Counted from the stretch's first letter, positions 53,517 to 63,464 are shown. The stretch is DNA of 64,000 nt from Spirochaetota bacterium (GCA_003246895.1 QKCL01000036.1:124001-188000); one strand, 5' to 3'. Notes: generated by a model not told the origin, from the letters alone. Program-made: numbers and translations.

Positions 53517-53927
53517 CTATTGATTCAGTAAGGACAGATGTCCTGATAATTCAAGTACACGGTTTCTGACTATTTTTATTTTTTCGCTAACTCTCATTGG
53601 TATGTATACTGTTCCTTCAAGTTTGTCATAGATCGAATCTATGGATTTAAATTCAAGGTCACGGTACTTGATCCATGCCTTCTGGGATAGTTTGAGTCTG
53701 ATTCTTTGCTGTACTTCCAGTCTGCTGCTGAGTTTTTTATATATGATATTCAGTTCCCTGTCCCACTGTTTATATGCCGCAGAGGCGCATCCCGTCATTC
53801 CGGCAGTGGTCATGTTTGATTCAATTGAAAGACACTTATTGAGTTCAATGTCAATGGCATGTTTTACCCTATTTTCAGCAAAGAGTGCAGAACTCAGCGC
53901 AAGTATCATAATAAATGTAAATCTCAT
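53517..53927 (-). CDS. LprI/DUF1311-family secreted protein
   Basis: 136 aa. Signal peptide RFTFIMILALSSALFAE, then KCLSIESNMTTAGMTGCASAAYKQWDRELN and SQKAWIKYRDLE, the spaced Cys pair and W-K-Y-R-D core of the DUF1311/LprI family. Some members inhibit lysozyme. It is the last intact gene before a gene-poor stretch. Confidence 0.82.
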   Translation of the reverse strand: MRFTFIMILALSSALFAENRVKHAIDIELNKCLSIESNMTTAGMTGCASAAYKQWDRELNIIYKKLSSRLEVQQRIRLKLSQKAWIKYRDLEFKSIDSIYDKLEGTVYIPMRVSEKIKIVRNRVLELSGHLSLLNQ

Positions 53928-54923
53928 TTTAGTCCTCTTGATGGTAGAATTTATATTTTGCAGTCAGAATCAGTAATATAGCAAGCTATATATTTGTGTA
54001 ACTTAATGAGTGTCAGTGTAAAATATGAGTATTTAATTTCAGCAAGATGTTATATTCTTTTTAATACAAATGCCAGTGATCCCTTTTTTCGTCTGAGGCA
54101 TGATCCATTCTGTGAATTGATGCACTTTATTCTGTAAAGATAGAGATCTCTGCCTCTGAATTTCTATGTAAATAATTCCTCTGCCCTGTCCCTGTAAAGC
54201 TTTATGATTCCAGATCCAGCCCGGCATCCATGTAATCATCAACTACGGTATTACTTGTTGAATTCATTCATGCCGGTTATTTTGCTCTCTGCAGGAAGAA
54301 TGATATCAGAACTCTTTGATTTGTATTAGTCGGCAAAGAGCAATGAATTTATTGCCTGATTGCCATCTGAATCTGTTTTAACTTTGTATTTTATAAATGA
54401 ATGATGCTGTGAATCAAGTCCAGTTCGAGATTATTTTCAGCCGTTTTAAGGACGTACCTTCTGTTGTTTTTCAGAATTTTGCAGGTGCATTTATTCCTTC
54501 ATGCAAATTATATATCAGGATGCATTTTTGTATGGATATAAAGTAAAGCAACATTTTTTTAGTGGGAATAAAAGTGAAATCTGATAACGCAACCGAGGGA
54601 GACCCCAAAAGAAAAATGAGAGGTGTGAAACAGCCAGCCCTTGCGTTGAGTTTATCCATTGCCCGGCCATTTTAGTCATCTGTATCGGGCTGGGGGTTAT
54701 TACAGAAGGGGGGTGTTTTTGAAGCATAATTAGTAATAATAAAGATATTAGCTGCAGCAGTAGTATAAATTAGTAAGAAAAAAGTGGGGGAGACTATCAG
54801 ACTCACAAGGTTTGTGGAAGTGTAGCTTCCCAAAGTGAAGAAACGTGAATTGCTGTCATGTGTTTCATAGGCGTAGACCCGGAGATTATTGTGCTGTTCC
54901 CGGGGACTGTTTCCCGGTACTTG
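53928..54923. other. Gene-poor stretch with decayed coding traces
   Basis: About one kilobase without an intact gene. On the minus strand short protein-like fragments occur in alternating frames: HHSFIKYKVKTDSDGNQAIN near 54340-54400, NTVVDDYMDAGLDLES near 54200-54250, then KLYRDRAEELF. Frame changes and stops interrupt them. This looks like one decaying gene, family unknown. 54570-54720 is richer in G and C, with no recognised structure. Confidence 0.4.
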
Positions 54924-55430
54924 TTAAGGTTTCCTGAGAGTGTCAGGGTAGAGTTTTTTTATGCAGTCCGGGCACAGGCTGTGTGAAAACAGAACCTTCG
55001 ATTTTGATGCAATGTATTTATCCACCCTTTCCCAGTAGCCTCTGTCGTCTCTTATTTTCATGCATGACGAGCATATGGGGATTATTCCTCTAAGCTGGTT
55101 CAGTTCTTCTATTGTTTCCTGAAGTTCTGTGTTTTTTTTCTTTAAAATGAAATTCAGCCTGTTTGTTTCGTTCCATCTCCTTACAAAGAAAAATGCGAAG
55201 TAAAACATCAGAAATATTGAAACTATAATCAGTTCATCAAGTTCATACTCTTCATGATTATGGGCAAATTTCACAAATGCTTCCAGAAGATCAAGTTTTC
55301 TGGATATGAAAAAAACAGCTGAACATAGGATTAAGAGGGTAAGACCTTTTAAAAACAAAAATTTTTTGATTGATGGTCTGGCCGCATAACCGGTTGATTT
55401 TGAATTACTTTCAGATTCTTTTTTATTCAT
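54924..55430 (-). CDS. Two-helix membrane protein with coiled coil and four-Cys tail
   Basis: 168 aa. Two transmembrane helices (about 25-43 and 66-83), a coiled coil 88-113 (KKKNTELQETIEELNQLR), then PICSSCMKIRDDRGYWERV...SLCPDCIKKLY with C120/C123 and C153/C156. The tail spacing CX2C-X29-CX2C equals that of 43310-45043. The cysteines may bind zinc or iron. Likely a minimal membrane sensor or adaptor; function unknown. Confidence 0.72.
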   Translation of the reverse strand: MNKKESESNSKSTGYAARPSIKKFLFLKGLTLLILCSAVFFISRKLDLLEAFVKFAHNHEEYELDELIIVSIFLMFYFAFFFVRRWNETNRLNFILKKKNTELQETIEELNQLRGIIPICSSCMKIRDDRGYWERVDKYIASKSKVLFSHSLCPDCIKKLYPDTLRKP

Positions 55431-55639
55431 TTTATAAAATCCTCTGAATTTTATTTGGCGAATAGTGATATGTAATAAGCTGAAAATAATATATTTTCCT
55501 TCATTTTTATAAAAAATGTCATTTATTATGATTAAAAACCCATAAAACTGTTAGTCTGGGATGTTTCTGTATATGCTTAATAATCTATAATGAGACATAA
55601 TTTGTTAATCTTTTTTTAATTCCTTCCGAAAATATCAGC

Positions 55640-56572
55640 ATGGGACAGTTTTCTACATTTAAACGGTTTATTGTATCGGTTGTTTTTATTTTTCTTTTCC
55701 AGGGATATCTGTTTTCAGGGGAAATAATACAGCTTGAGAATCTTGATTACAAAAATTCTGCGCTGAAATCAATACGTCAGGATATAAATAAATCTATCTA
55801 TACCATAAAGAGCAGGCGTCCTGAATCAAATCTTCCTGACCTGAAGTTCTATAAATATAAAATGAGGGCAGGGGATAATTTCTGGAACGTACTTTCAAAG
55901 TGTGCGCTTGACATGGACACTCTCATGTCTGTTAACGACCTCTCGAGTCCCGCACAGGTCGGGCCGGGCAGCACGGTTTTTATTCCCAATATGAGGGGAG
56001 TAATCGTGGCAGGCAATAATCTTGTGGCACTTAAAAATGTAATGGTCAGTGAAAAGATAGATATCAGGTATATCCTTAAAGTAAACAACATTAAAAACGT
56101 CACAAAGATGTTTCTCTTTGTGCCGTGCGGAAAGGTGACTAAAATTGAAAGGTCCCTGTTTCTGGGCTCTGCATTTCTCAAACCCATAAAAAAAGGGATT
56201 CTCACATCGGGTTTCGGCACAAGGCGTAACCCATTTGATGCACGGAAGAGTGAGTTCCACCGTGGAGTGGATATCGGGTGCCCCATGAATACGGATATCT
56301 TTGCGGCAAGGGCAGGGCGGGTTGTATTTGCAGGATATCAGGGAGGTTACGGCAAGGTGGTAGTCATTGAACACGAGTATGGTTACAGAACCTATTACGG
56401 CCATCTGAGCAGGATCCTCGTGAAAAAAGATGACCCCATCAATTCATTGCAGCTCATAGGCAAGTCCGGGAACACGGGCAGGTCAACGGGGCCGCACCTT
56501 CACTTTGAGATACGGAAAAACGGAAGATCCCTCAATCCCAGATCATTTGTTGTGTTTAATCATCACCACTGA
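55640..56572 (+). CDS. LysM-M23 peptidoglycan endopeptidase
   Basis: 310 aa. Membrane or signal segment at the N-terminus, a LysM domain around 72-117 (KMRAGDNFWNVLSKCALDM...), and an M23 zinc peptidase from about 185 to 305: HRGVDIG gives metal ligands His207 and Asp211, and HLHFE gives catalytic His286 and ligand His288. It cuts peptidoglycan cross-bridges during cell-wall growth or division. Its 3' end overlaps ispG by 17 bases on the other strand. Confidence 0.9.
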   Translation: MGQFSTFKRFIVSVVFIFLFQGYLFSGEIIQLENLDYKNSALKSIRQDINKSIYTIKSRRPESNLPDLKFYKYKMRAGDNFWNVLSKCALDMDTLMSVNDLSSPAQVGPGSTVFIPNMRGVIVAGNNLVALKNVMVSEKIDIRYILKVNNIKNVTKMFLFVPCGKVTKIERSLFLGSAFLKPIKKGILTSGFGTRRNPFDARKSEFHRGVDIGCPMNTDIFAARAGRVVFAGYQGGYGKVVVIEHEYGYRTYYGHLSRILVKKDDPINSLQLIGKSGNTGRSTGPHLHFEIRKNGRSLNPRSFVVFNHHH

Positions 56573-57650
56573 GGGTGTTTTCAATAAGCTGCAGGAGAGT
56601 CGGCATTGCTTCGCCGTACTCAACTGTTTCAATTTTTGTACCCTTTGCAAAAATCATTACCTTCCCGTTCTGGCATCCGGCGAGTCCGAAATCCGCTTCC
56701 GATGCCTCTCCGGGGCCGTTAACTTCACATCCCATTACGGCAATGACAATTTTTCGGTTCCTGCTTTCCAGGGATGCCTGGAATTTTTCAAGTACTGCCG
56801 CTTCTGTTTCCATTGCGAGGGAGAGTATGTCAAGTTTAGGAGATGTCCGCCCGCATGTTGGGCACGATATTATCTTAACGGGATTGTATCTCAGGTTCAG
56901 TGATTCCAGAATTTTTTTACCTGCATGTATCTCATCGACCGGGTCACCTGTCATGGATACACGGATTGTATCACCTATTCCGTCTAGAAGCAGGTTTCCG
57001 ATGGCAATTGAGCTCTGTACAATTGAGTTCAGACCATAGCCGGCTTCAGTAAGTCCAAGGTGAATCGGATAGTCTCTCCTCTCCGACATGAGCCTGTTTG
57101 CCTCTATGGTATCAAAAATGTCTGAGGATTTAATGGAAATCACTATATCGTCGAAGTCCAGTCTCTCAAGTATTTCTATGTGGTCAATGGCGGATTTCAC
57201 AAGATTTTCAGGAGTCGGGTGGTCGTACTTCTTCCTGTCAATGGACCCTCCGTTAACGCCGATTCTTATGGGGATTCTGTTCTGTTTTGCAGCGGTGACA
57301 ACCTCCTTTACTTTCCACTCTTCACCTATGTTTCCCGGATTTATTCGTATCTTCGAAATTCCAGCATCGATTGCCTCAAGGGCCAGAGTGTAATCAAAAT
57401 GTATGTCCGCAACAAGGGGCAGCTTTGCCTGTTTTATTATTTCTCTGAGATGGGGTATTGAATTCCTGTTCTTTACTGCCAGACGCACTATCTGTGCTCC
57501 TGCATTCTTCAGTCTTTCAATCTGGGTCATGGTGGCTTCAGTGTCGTCAATTGGCGTGTTTGTCATTGACTGAAGAACCACCGGGGAGGTTCCTCCAATG
57601 GGCACGCTCCCGGCATTTACTGTTCTTGTTGTTTTTCGTCTAATCTGCAT
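56556..57650 (-). CDS. ispG: 4-hydroxy-3-methylbut-2-enyl diphosphate synthase
   Basis: 364 aa. GSVPIGGTSPVVLQSMTNTP is the N-terminal signature, CPTCGRTSPKLD and VMGCEVNGPGEASEADFG hold the three cysteines and the Glu that bind the [4Fe-4S] cluster. Catalyses the reductive ring opening of methylerythritol cyclodiphosphate in isoprenoid synthesis. Length fits the short bacterial type without the insert domain. First in its own transcript; the symporter, M24 and elbB genes lie upstream on the same strand. Confidence 0.96.
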   Translation of the reverse strand: MQIRRKTTRTVNAGSVPIGGTSPVVLQSMTNTPIDDTEATMTQIERLKNAGAQIVRLAVKNRNSIPHLREIIKQAKLPLVADIHFDYTLALEAIDAGISKIRINPGNIGEEWKVKEVVTAAKQNRIPIRIGVNGGSIDRKKYDHPTPENLVKSAIDHIEILERLDFDDIVISIKSSDIFDTIEANRLMSERRDYPIHLGLTEAGYGLNSIVQSSIAIGNLLLDGIGDTIRVSMTGDPVDEIHAGKKILESLNLRYNPVKIISCPTCGRTSPKLDILSLAMETEAAVLEKFQASLESRNRKIVIAVMGCEVNGPGEASEADFGLAGCQNGKVMIFAKGTKIETVEYGEAMPTLLQLIENTLSGDD

Positions 57651-57671
57651 TTTGTCTGCTCTGTAGTGAGG

Positions 57672-59087
57672 CTATCTGTTATTTATCCGGACTTTTACCG
57701 GCACGGGCTCCCCCAGGCTTTTGCCCATGAGTGAGAAAATGAGAAGTGTCAGGAGGCTCACTGTCATGCCCACATAGAGTGGGTTGATTTTAACGGGCAT
57801 GGTTATACCCCAGAGAATAGTGGACATGGGACCTGATGCCAGGGCATATATAACAGCCCTTGATGATATAAATTTGTTAAAAAAGAGCGTTGCAAGGAGA
57901 GGAAAAAATATTACAGATCCCCGTAGGCCCATTGAAAGGAAGCTCCATTTCAGAATCATTGAATTCATGTTGCCCGCAACAAAGAGAAGTGTGATCCCGC
58001 TGACAAATGCCACGGAGAATCTCAGGAAAACAAGAACAGTCCTGTCGCTTGCATCCTTGTTTATCAGCTTCTTGAAGATATCCTGGCTTATCATCGTACT
58101 CACTCCCAGCACCAGACCTGCACCGGTTCCGATTATGGAGATGAAAAGTCCGGCCAGGAAAATTCCGCCAGCCCACGGAGGTATGTACTGGAGAATGAAG
58201 GCTGGCATTGCGGCCTTGGCATTGAGCTCAGGGAAGTGTGCGCGCATGTAAAGTCCCACAAGTATTCCGGCTATCCCGATTGGTGGTATTATGAGACCCG
58301 ATATAATAGCTCCCTTTCTTGAAGAGTTAACGTTCTTCCCTGAAAACATGGCCTGAATGTATGTCTGGGTTGAGAATATTCCCACAAGCATTGAAAACGC
58401 CGCAGCCATGTCTGTGCTGACACCCCTTCCGAAGAGTGAAAACCATGGGTATGATTCAAATTTAGATGTGTAGCCCTCAATTCCGCCGCTCATGGAGTAG
58501 GCCAGTCCGCCGATTGTTATCATTGTGGCATAGAGCAGGAATATCTTGAATATGCCGACCATTCCTGTCCCCCAGACTCCGCCGAAAATTACATAGATTA
58601 TAATGAAGGAAACAGCAATCAGTGCAGCTATGAACGAGTCCATATGGAACATTGAAACAAGCAGCGCCACTGCCGCAAGAACCTGTGCAATGATATTCAG
58701 AAATATGCCCGCTGATGAGAATATGCTGGCAAAGAGGCCAGCAGCGCTTCCGTGACTTTTCGAAAGAAGTTCCGGCGCAGTGGAGGCATCTGTTCTGTGA
58801 AGAGGCCCGGCCATGAATAGCCCCATGAGGATGCAGGATGATCCTGCTCCCAGAGTGAACCACCAGGCGCTGAAACCGAAGTTAAATGCAAGCTGGGCAG
58901 TTCCGATTGTTGATGCTCCTCCCACAAGTGTTCCAACCAGTGTTCCCGTAATTAGAGTTGCGCTTACCGATTTTTTCCCGACGGAGAAGTCTGAGGCGCT
59001 CTTTACGCGTCTCATTGAAAATACTCCTATTCCTGCAACGACCGCCAAAGTAATAAACATGCTTATGATATGTGCTGTTGTTAACAT
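57672..59087 (-). CDS. Sodium:solute symporter family protein
   Basis: 471 aa with about 13 transmembrane helices. GTLVGTLVGGASTIGTAQLA (helix 2 region) and SSAGIFLNIIAQVLAAVALL belong to the SSS (LeuT-fold) family, and GGVWGTGMVGIFKIFLL is the conserved crossing region. Transports a solute with sodium; the solute (amino acid, proline, pantothenate or other) cannot be told. Next gene downstream is ispG after 21 bases, upstream is M24. Confidence 0.86.
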   Translation of the reverse strand: MLTTAHIISMFITLAVVAGIGVFSMRRVKSASDFSVGKKSVSATLITGTLVGTLVGGASTIGTAQLAFNFGFSAWWFTLGAGSSCILMGLFMAGPLHRTDASTAPELLSKSHGSAAGLFASIFSSAGIFLNIIAQVLAAVALLVSMFHMDSFIAALIAVSFIIIYVIFGGVWGTGMVGIFKIFLLYATMITIGGLAYSMSGGIEGYTSKFESYPWFSLFGRGVSTDMAAAFSMLVGIFSTQTYIQAMFSGKNVNSSRKGAIISGLIIPPIGIAGILVGLYMRAHFPELNAKAAMPAFILQYIPPWAGGIFLAGLFISIIGTGAGLVLGVSTMISQDIFKKLINKDASDRTVLVFLRFSVAFVSGITLLFVAGNMNSMILKWSFLSMGLRGSVIFFPLLATLFFNKFISSRAVIYALASGPMSTILWGITMPVKINPLYVGMTVSLLTLLIFSLMGKSLGEPVPVKVRINNR

Positions 59088-59098
59088 TGCCTTAATCC

Positions 59099-60295
59099 TT
59101 ATATATATGTAATATCTTCAGTGGAAAGAGTCAGGGCTTCTGGGCCGGTTTCTGTCATGACAAAAGTATTTTCTGTTCCGATTGCCCCCTCTTCAAATAC
59201 GAATTTCGGTTCCATGGCAAAGGTCATTCCGGGTTTCAGTTCAAGTTCAAGTCCCTTTGCAAATATGGGGAACTCGTCAAGTTCAAGTCCCACGCCGTGC
59301 CCCAGAAATTTTACCCTGTCCGGGCCTATGCCCATGTAGTTGTTTTCAAGGCCGTATTTCTTTGCTATCTCGACCGATTTATCGTATACGTCCATGCAGT
59401 TTATGCCCGGTTTCATCATTGAGGTTGTTTCATTCTGAATCTCCAGGGAAATCCTGTGTGCCTCAATGAGTCTGTCTGTGAGCTTTCCTGTGGCAAAGAT
59501 TCTTGCGCAGTCTGTGGTATATCCGGAAATTACACAGGTGTAGTCGATATAGACTACTTCGTCTTTACCGATTTCTTTCCATCCAGCACCTCCGGGGTTG
59601 TTGGCAGGAGATAGGCCCGGGCCCCCCACAGGTCCGTCGAAGTATGTGGGTACTGATCCGCTTGCACCTGTGTTTACGTTTCCGTAGAAGAAATCCTGGT
59701 TGAAGGCTCTCATCCTTGCGCCTCCTCCGTAGCCTCTGCTTCGAAGAGTAGCCTCGAAGCGGCTGGCCAGTTCGATCTCCTTCATGCCTGTCTTTATCAT
59801 TGCAGGTACTTCGGAAAAAGCGGCATCAAGGACTGCGGCGGATTTTTTCATCATGCCGATCTCGTAGGGGCTCTTTATTGCCCTTATGTTTTTTATAATG
59901 GGAGAAATATCAGTTATCTCGGATTCTCCGAATAGTTTTGCGTAAAATTTATATGTATTGTATGGTATGACATCAAGTTCAAAACCCAGTTTTGCCATTT
60001 TTCCGGCGGCGTATGCGGCTGCGGGTACTTCTTTCATGGATTTCATTTCAACTATATTTTCAATTGATGATTCTTTCAGTGCTCTTGTGTAGCTCTTCCG
60101 TATGAGGAGAACAGGGCTGCCATGGGCCGGTACGAAGAGGTGGCCGCTCTGGGACGTGCCCGTGAAATAAAACAGGTCTACAAACTGTGTAATTACGGCG
60201 CCGTCAATAGAAGCTTCATTGAGTGCTTTCTGAAGATTCCGGATTCTTGCGTCGATTTCAGATTTTGGTGTTAATTCGTGGTTATCCATAGACAT
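59099..60295 (-). CDS. M24-family Xaa-Pro-type metallopeptidase
   Basis: 398 aa (or two codons shorter; the second ATG has better RBS spacing). Creatinase-like N-terminal domain with FVDLFYFTGTSQSGHLFVP, then the pita-bread domain with metal ligands in VYIDYTCVISGYTTDCARIF, HGVGLELDEFP, FAMEPKFVFEEGAIGTEN. Cleaves N-terminal residues before proline, or acts as a related dipeptidase. Stop is 11 bases before the symporter start, so co-transcription with a solute importer suggests peptide use. Confidence 0.9.
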   Translation of the reverse strand: MSMDNHELTPKSEIDARIRNLQKALNEASIDGAVITQFVDLFYFTGTSQSGHLFVPAHGSPVLLIRKSYTRALKESSIENIVEMKSMKEVPAAAYAAGKMAKLGFELDVIPYNTYKFYAKLFGESEITDISPIIKNIRAIKSPYEIGMMKKSAAVLDAAFSEVPAMIKTGMKEIELASRFEATLRSRGYGGGARMRAFNQDFFYGNVNTGASGSVPTYFDGPVGGPGLSPANNPGGAGWKEIGKDEVVYIDYTCVISGYTTDCARIFATGKLTDRLIEAHRISLEIQNETTSMMKPGINCMDVYDKSVEIAKKYGLENNYMGIGPDRVKFLGHGVGLELDEFPIFAKGLELELKPGMTFAMEPKFVFEEGAIGTENTFVMTETGPEALTLSTEDITYI

Positions 60296-60388
60296 GACTC
60301 CTGGTAAAAAGGGGATTTGTAATTACAACCTTTATTATACTTTACCCGGAATTGTCAAATGTCAATGAAATTAAGATTTTAAATAAAT

Positions 60389-60417
60389 TATAGTTCATGG
60401 CAGAACCATGAACTATA
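60389..60417 (-). terminator. Strong hairpin after elbB
   Basis: TATAGTTCATGG and CCATGAACTATA form a perfect 12-base stem around CAGAA, 15 bases past the elbB stop on the minus strand, followed in that direction by AATTTATTT. Probable terminator. Confidence 0.55.
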
Positions 60418-60432
60418 TATATGAAGGAATTA

Positions 60433-61095
60433 TCAGAGCATTTCTTTCAGGCGAACTACAACCTGTTCAATATTTGCAGCCACCTCTGTTATGGATGAAG
60501 TCATCATGTATGCCGGCCCTGTAATTATTCTGTTCTTGCTGTCCACGGCGATTTCGTTTATGGCGCAGTTTATGTGTCTGGCCCCCATTTTTTCAATGGC
60601 ATCGGCTGCGTCGGGGTCATTGCCTATGGTTACTTCCGTACGGATCCCCCTTTTACCGGCGATTCTTGCTATGAGTGCAGGCGCTATGCATACTGCTGCG
60701 ATGGGTTTTCCGCTGTCAAGCATGGCATTTACAAGAGATTCAACTTCCGGGTTTACGTCACATTCTGATCCCTTTACCGCAAAGTTGCACAGGTTCTTTG
60801 CCGCGCCGAATCCTCCCGGGAAAAACAGAGCGTCAAGGTTTGTGGGGTTTATATCCTCAATGGCCTTGATCTCACCCCTTGCAATTCGGGCAGATTCCCT
60901 TAATACGTTTCTTCTTTCTTCCGTGGTTTCGCCGTTTATGTGGTCCACTACATGCATCTGATCCACATCCGGTGCGATACAGATTGCCTTTAGGCCCTCC
61001 CTTGCGAGTGACAGCAGCGCACAGACAGCTTCGTGAAGTTCAGATCCGTCGTACACTCCGGAACCGGATAGTACAACTCCAATCTTCTTGGACAT
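60433..61095 (-). CDS. elbB: ElbB-family DJ-1-like glyoxalase
   Basis: 220 aa DJ-1/PfpI-fold protein. KIGVVLSGSGVYDGSELHEAV at the N-terminus and AVCIAPAL with the reactive Cys, plus FFPGGFGAAKNLC, are the ElbB signature. Known members show glyoxalase activity and were named in isoprenoid early steps; physiological role is uncertain. RBS AAGGAG. Shares a genomic stretch with ispG but has a separate terminator. Confidence 0.92.
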   Translation of the reverse strand: MSKKIGVVLSGSGVYDGSELHEAVCALLSLAREGLKAICIAPDVDQMHVVDHINGETTEERRNVLRESARIARGEIKAIEDINPTNLDALFFPGGFGAAKNLCNFAVKGSECDVNPEVESLVNAMLDSGKPIAAVCIAPALIARIAGKRGIRTEVTIGNDPDAADAIEKMGARHINCAINEIAVDSKNRIITGPAYMMTSSITEVAANIEQVVVRLKEML

Positions 61096-61391
61096 TTTAA
61101 CACTCCTTTTCGTGAAATTTGGATTCTCATGGTTACGCCAAAAAACCCAGCTGCTTGTTTTATATTGCCGGCACCGGTTCTTTGTTAATCTGGCTCCACA
61201 AGGGAATATCCATAATGTGATTTTGGAAGTTCCCTTATACCGATTTTTACCGTGAAGTCAAGAAGTTAAGGGTGCGGTGCTGTTATTTTTAAAATAATTG
61301 AAGCCTTTAAATCTAGTTGACAATTTCACTGTCAGGCGTTAACAAAAAAATATTACCCCTCAATTAAATGCCCAAATTCAGGAGGATTTCA

Positions 61392-63464
61392 ATGTCTCTA
61401 TTTGATTCAGGACTACTGCCTAATAAGGAAGCAACAAGGGAATTCTTCTTTAATATAGGCGGTGACCACAGTTTTATGAGAGCAGGGGTCTTCCTCATTG
61501 CGTTCGCTGCGTTTATCTATTTTATTTCTTCATTGGTCAAACGGGTCCGTGTCTGGAAAATGGGCATGCCGGAAGCAAGGAATGATTACCCGGAAAAGAG
61601 AATCGCCATGGTGGTGAAATATGTTTTCATGCAGCGCAGAATTCTGAAAAACAGGTTTGCAGGGGTAATGCATCTTTCTGTTTTTGCCGGTTTTATTATT
61701 CTGTTTCTTGTTACAACCCTTATCTTCGTGCAGGAAGATTTTACAAAGCTTCTGTTCAGACATACCTTTATAAATGGAAATTTTTATATAATAATGTCCC
61801 TGGCAGCGGATATGGCAGGTGTTGCGATTATTCTGGGGCTCTTCATGGCTTCATACAGGAGATATGTTTCAAAGCCAACCGGTATGGATAACGACAGGGG
61901 AAACGGTTCGTTTCTGCTCCTTCTTCTGGCGGTTATTCTTTCCGGATTTTTCAGTGAGGCAATGAGGATTGCCCTTACGGGATTTCCGGAATTTGAATCA
62001 CTGGCCTCTCCGGTTGGGTACAGGCTTGCATACCTCTTTGCCTTTTTTGAAGACAAGACTCTGATGAACCTCCATTACTATAACTGGTTTCTGCACCTGG
62101 CCCTTGCCTTTACATTTATTGCTCACCTTGCCGTTGGCAAAACCGGTCATATTGTAATATCATTTCTTAATATATATTTCGGAAATCTCGAAAATGAGTC
62201 CAGTGTCACAAAGAACAGAACAGCAAACCTCAATGAAAAGGGGGTATGCGGCGTTGAACAGTTTACATGGAAGAATCTCATGGATGCAGATGCCTGTATC
62301 GGGTGTGGGAGATGTCAGGATGTGTGTCCGGCATTTTTAACAGAGAAACCGCTCTCCCCAAAAAAAATTGTTCAGGCCGTGGCAGAGAATATGCAGGAGA
62401 AATTTTCAAACAGCAGAAACGGTATAAATATTTCCGGGACTCCCCTTGTGAGCAACGCTTCCGGAGAAGTGGGATCTGTCCGGCCTGATGAAATCTGGGC
62501 ATGTACAAACTGCGGGGCATGTGTTGATGCCTGCCCCATCGGCATAGAACAGATGCCCATGATTAACGATATGAGGAGGGGGCTTGTAAGTGCATCATCT
62601 CCTTCCGCAGATATTCTTAAAAAGCCCTTTGAAAATATGGCATTCTATAAAAATGCAAATGGATTTCCTCTTTCTGAAAGGGGTGCATGGGCTCAGGGGC
62701 TTTCCGGAATAAGTAAACTTTCTGAAAACAGCGAAACGGATTTTCTTTTCTTTGCGGGATGTTCTGTTTCCTATAATGAGAGATCCGCCCGCAGCGCAAA
62801 GGCCTTTATTAATATCTGTTCTTCTGCGGGGCTCACCGCGGGCATGCTGTGGGAAGAGGAGTCATGCTGCGGTGACTTTGCCCTGAGAAGCGGAAATGTT
62901 GAACTCTTCAGAACCCTTGCCCTGAAAAATATTGAAAGCTTCAGAAAATACGGCGTGAAAAAGATAGTAACAATGTGCCCCCACGGCTATAATGTCATGA
63001 AAAAGGAATACAGCAGGTTTTTTGAAGGAGAGGGGTTTGAACTTCTCCATCACAGTGAAATGATCGGAAGCCTCATTGCAGATGGTAAAATTACCGTTTC
63101 CCGTGAGACTGCGGAGAAAATTACATTCCACGATCCATGTTTCCTCGGTAGATATAACGGGATCTATGAAGTGCCGCGCAACATTATAGGAAATCTTCCC
63201 GGTAAGACGCTTCTCGAAACAAGCCGGCATGGAGAAAACAGCCTCTGCTGCGGTTCCGGCGGCGGAAGGGTTCTTTTCGGGGAGGAGACAGGAATTTCAA
63301 TTTCCGGATTCAGGGCAAGGGAGCTCAGAGGCAGCGGAGGCGAGAGGATATGTACTGCCTGCCCGCACTGTCTTAACGGCCTTGAGGACGGAATCAGGTC
63401 AGAGCGAATTGATAATTTTACCGTGGCGGATATTGCCGAGATTGTCTGGGAATCAATGGAATAA
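61392..63464 (+). CDS. NarI-like/CCG-domain membrane electron-transfer fusion
   Basis: 690 aa; ATG 61392 with AGGAGG six bases upstream (a frame start at 61368 is unsupported). N-terminal half: about five transmembrane helices with His residues like the cytochrome b subunit NarI. Then CIGCGRCQDVCP and CTNCGACVDACP for two [4Fe-4S] clusters, and two CCG heterodisulfide-reductase-type domains (EESCCGDFAL, NSLCCGSGGGRVLF). Proteins of this build move electrons from ETF or lactate/glycolate-type oxidases to menaquinone (EMO-type). No ETF genes are adjacent. Confidence 0.87.
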   Translation: MSLFDSGLLPNKEATREFFFNIGGDHSFMRAGVFLIAFAAFIYFISSLVKRVRVWKMGMPEARNDYPEKRIAMVVKYVFMQRRILKNRFAGVMHLSVFAGFIILFLVTTLIFVQEDFTKLLFRHTFINGNFYIIMSLAADMAGVAIILGLFMASYRRYVSKPTGMDNDRGNGSFLLLLLAVILSGFFSEAMRIALTGFPEFESLASPVGYRLAYLFAFFEDKTLMNLHYYNWFLHLALAFTFIAHLAVGKTGHIVISFLNIYFGNLENESSVTKNRTANLNEKGVCGVEQFTWKNLMDADACIGCGRCQDVCPAFLTEKPLSPKKIVQAVAENMQEKFSNSRNGINISGTPLVSNASGEVGSVRPDEIWACTNCGACVDACPIGIEQMPMINDMRRGLVSASSPSADILKKPFENMAFYKNANGFPLSERGAWAQGLSGISKLSENSETDFLFFAGCSVSYNERSARSAKAFINICSSAGLTAGMLWEEESCCGDFALRSGNVELFRTLALKNIESFRKYGVKKIVTMCPHGYNVMKKEYSRFFEGEGFELLHHSEMIGSLIADGKITVSRETAEKITFHDPCFLGRYNGIYEVPRNIIGNLPGKTLLETSRHGENSLCCGSGGGRVLFGEETGISISGFRARELRGSGGERICTACPHCLNGLEDGIRSERIDNFTVADIAEIVWESME

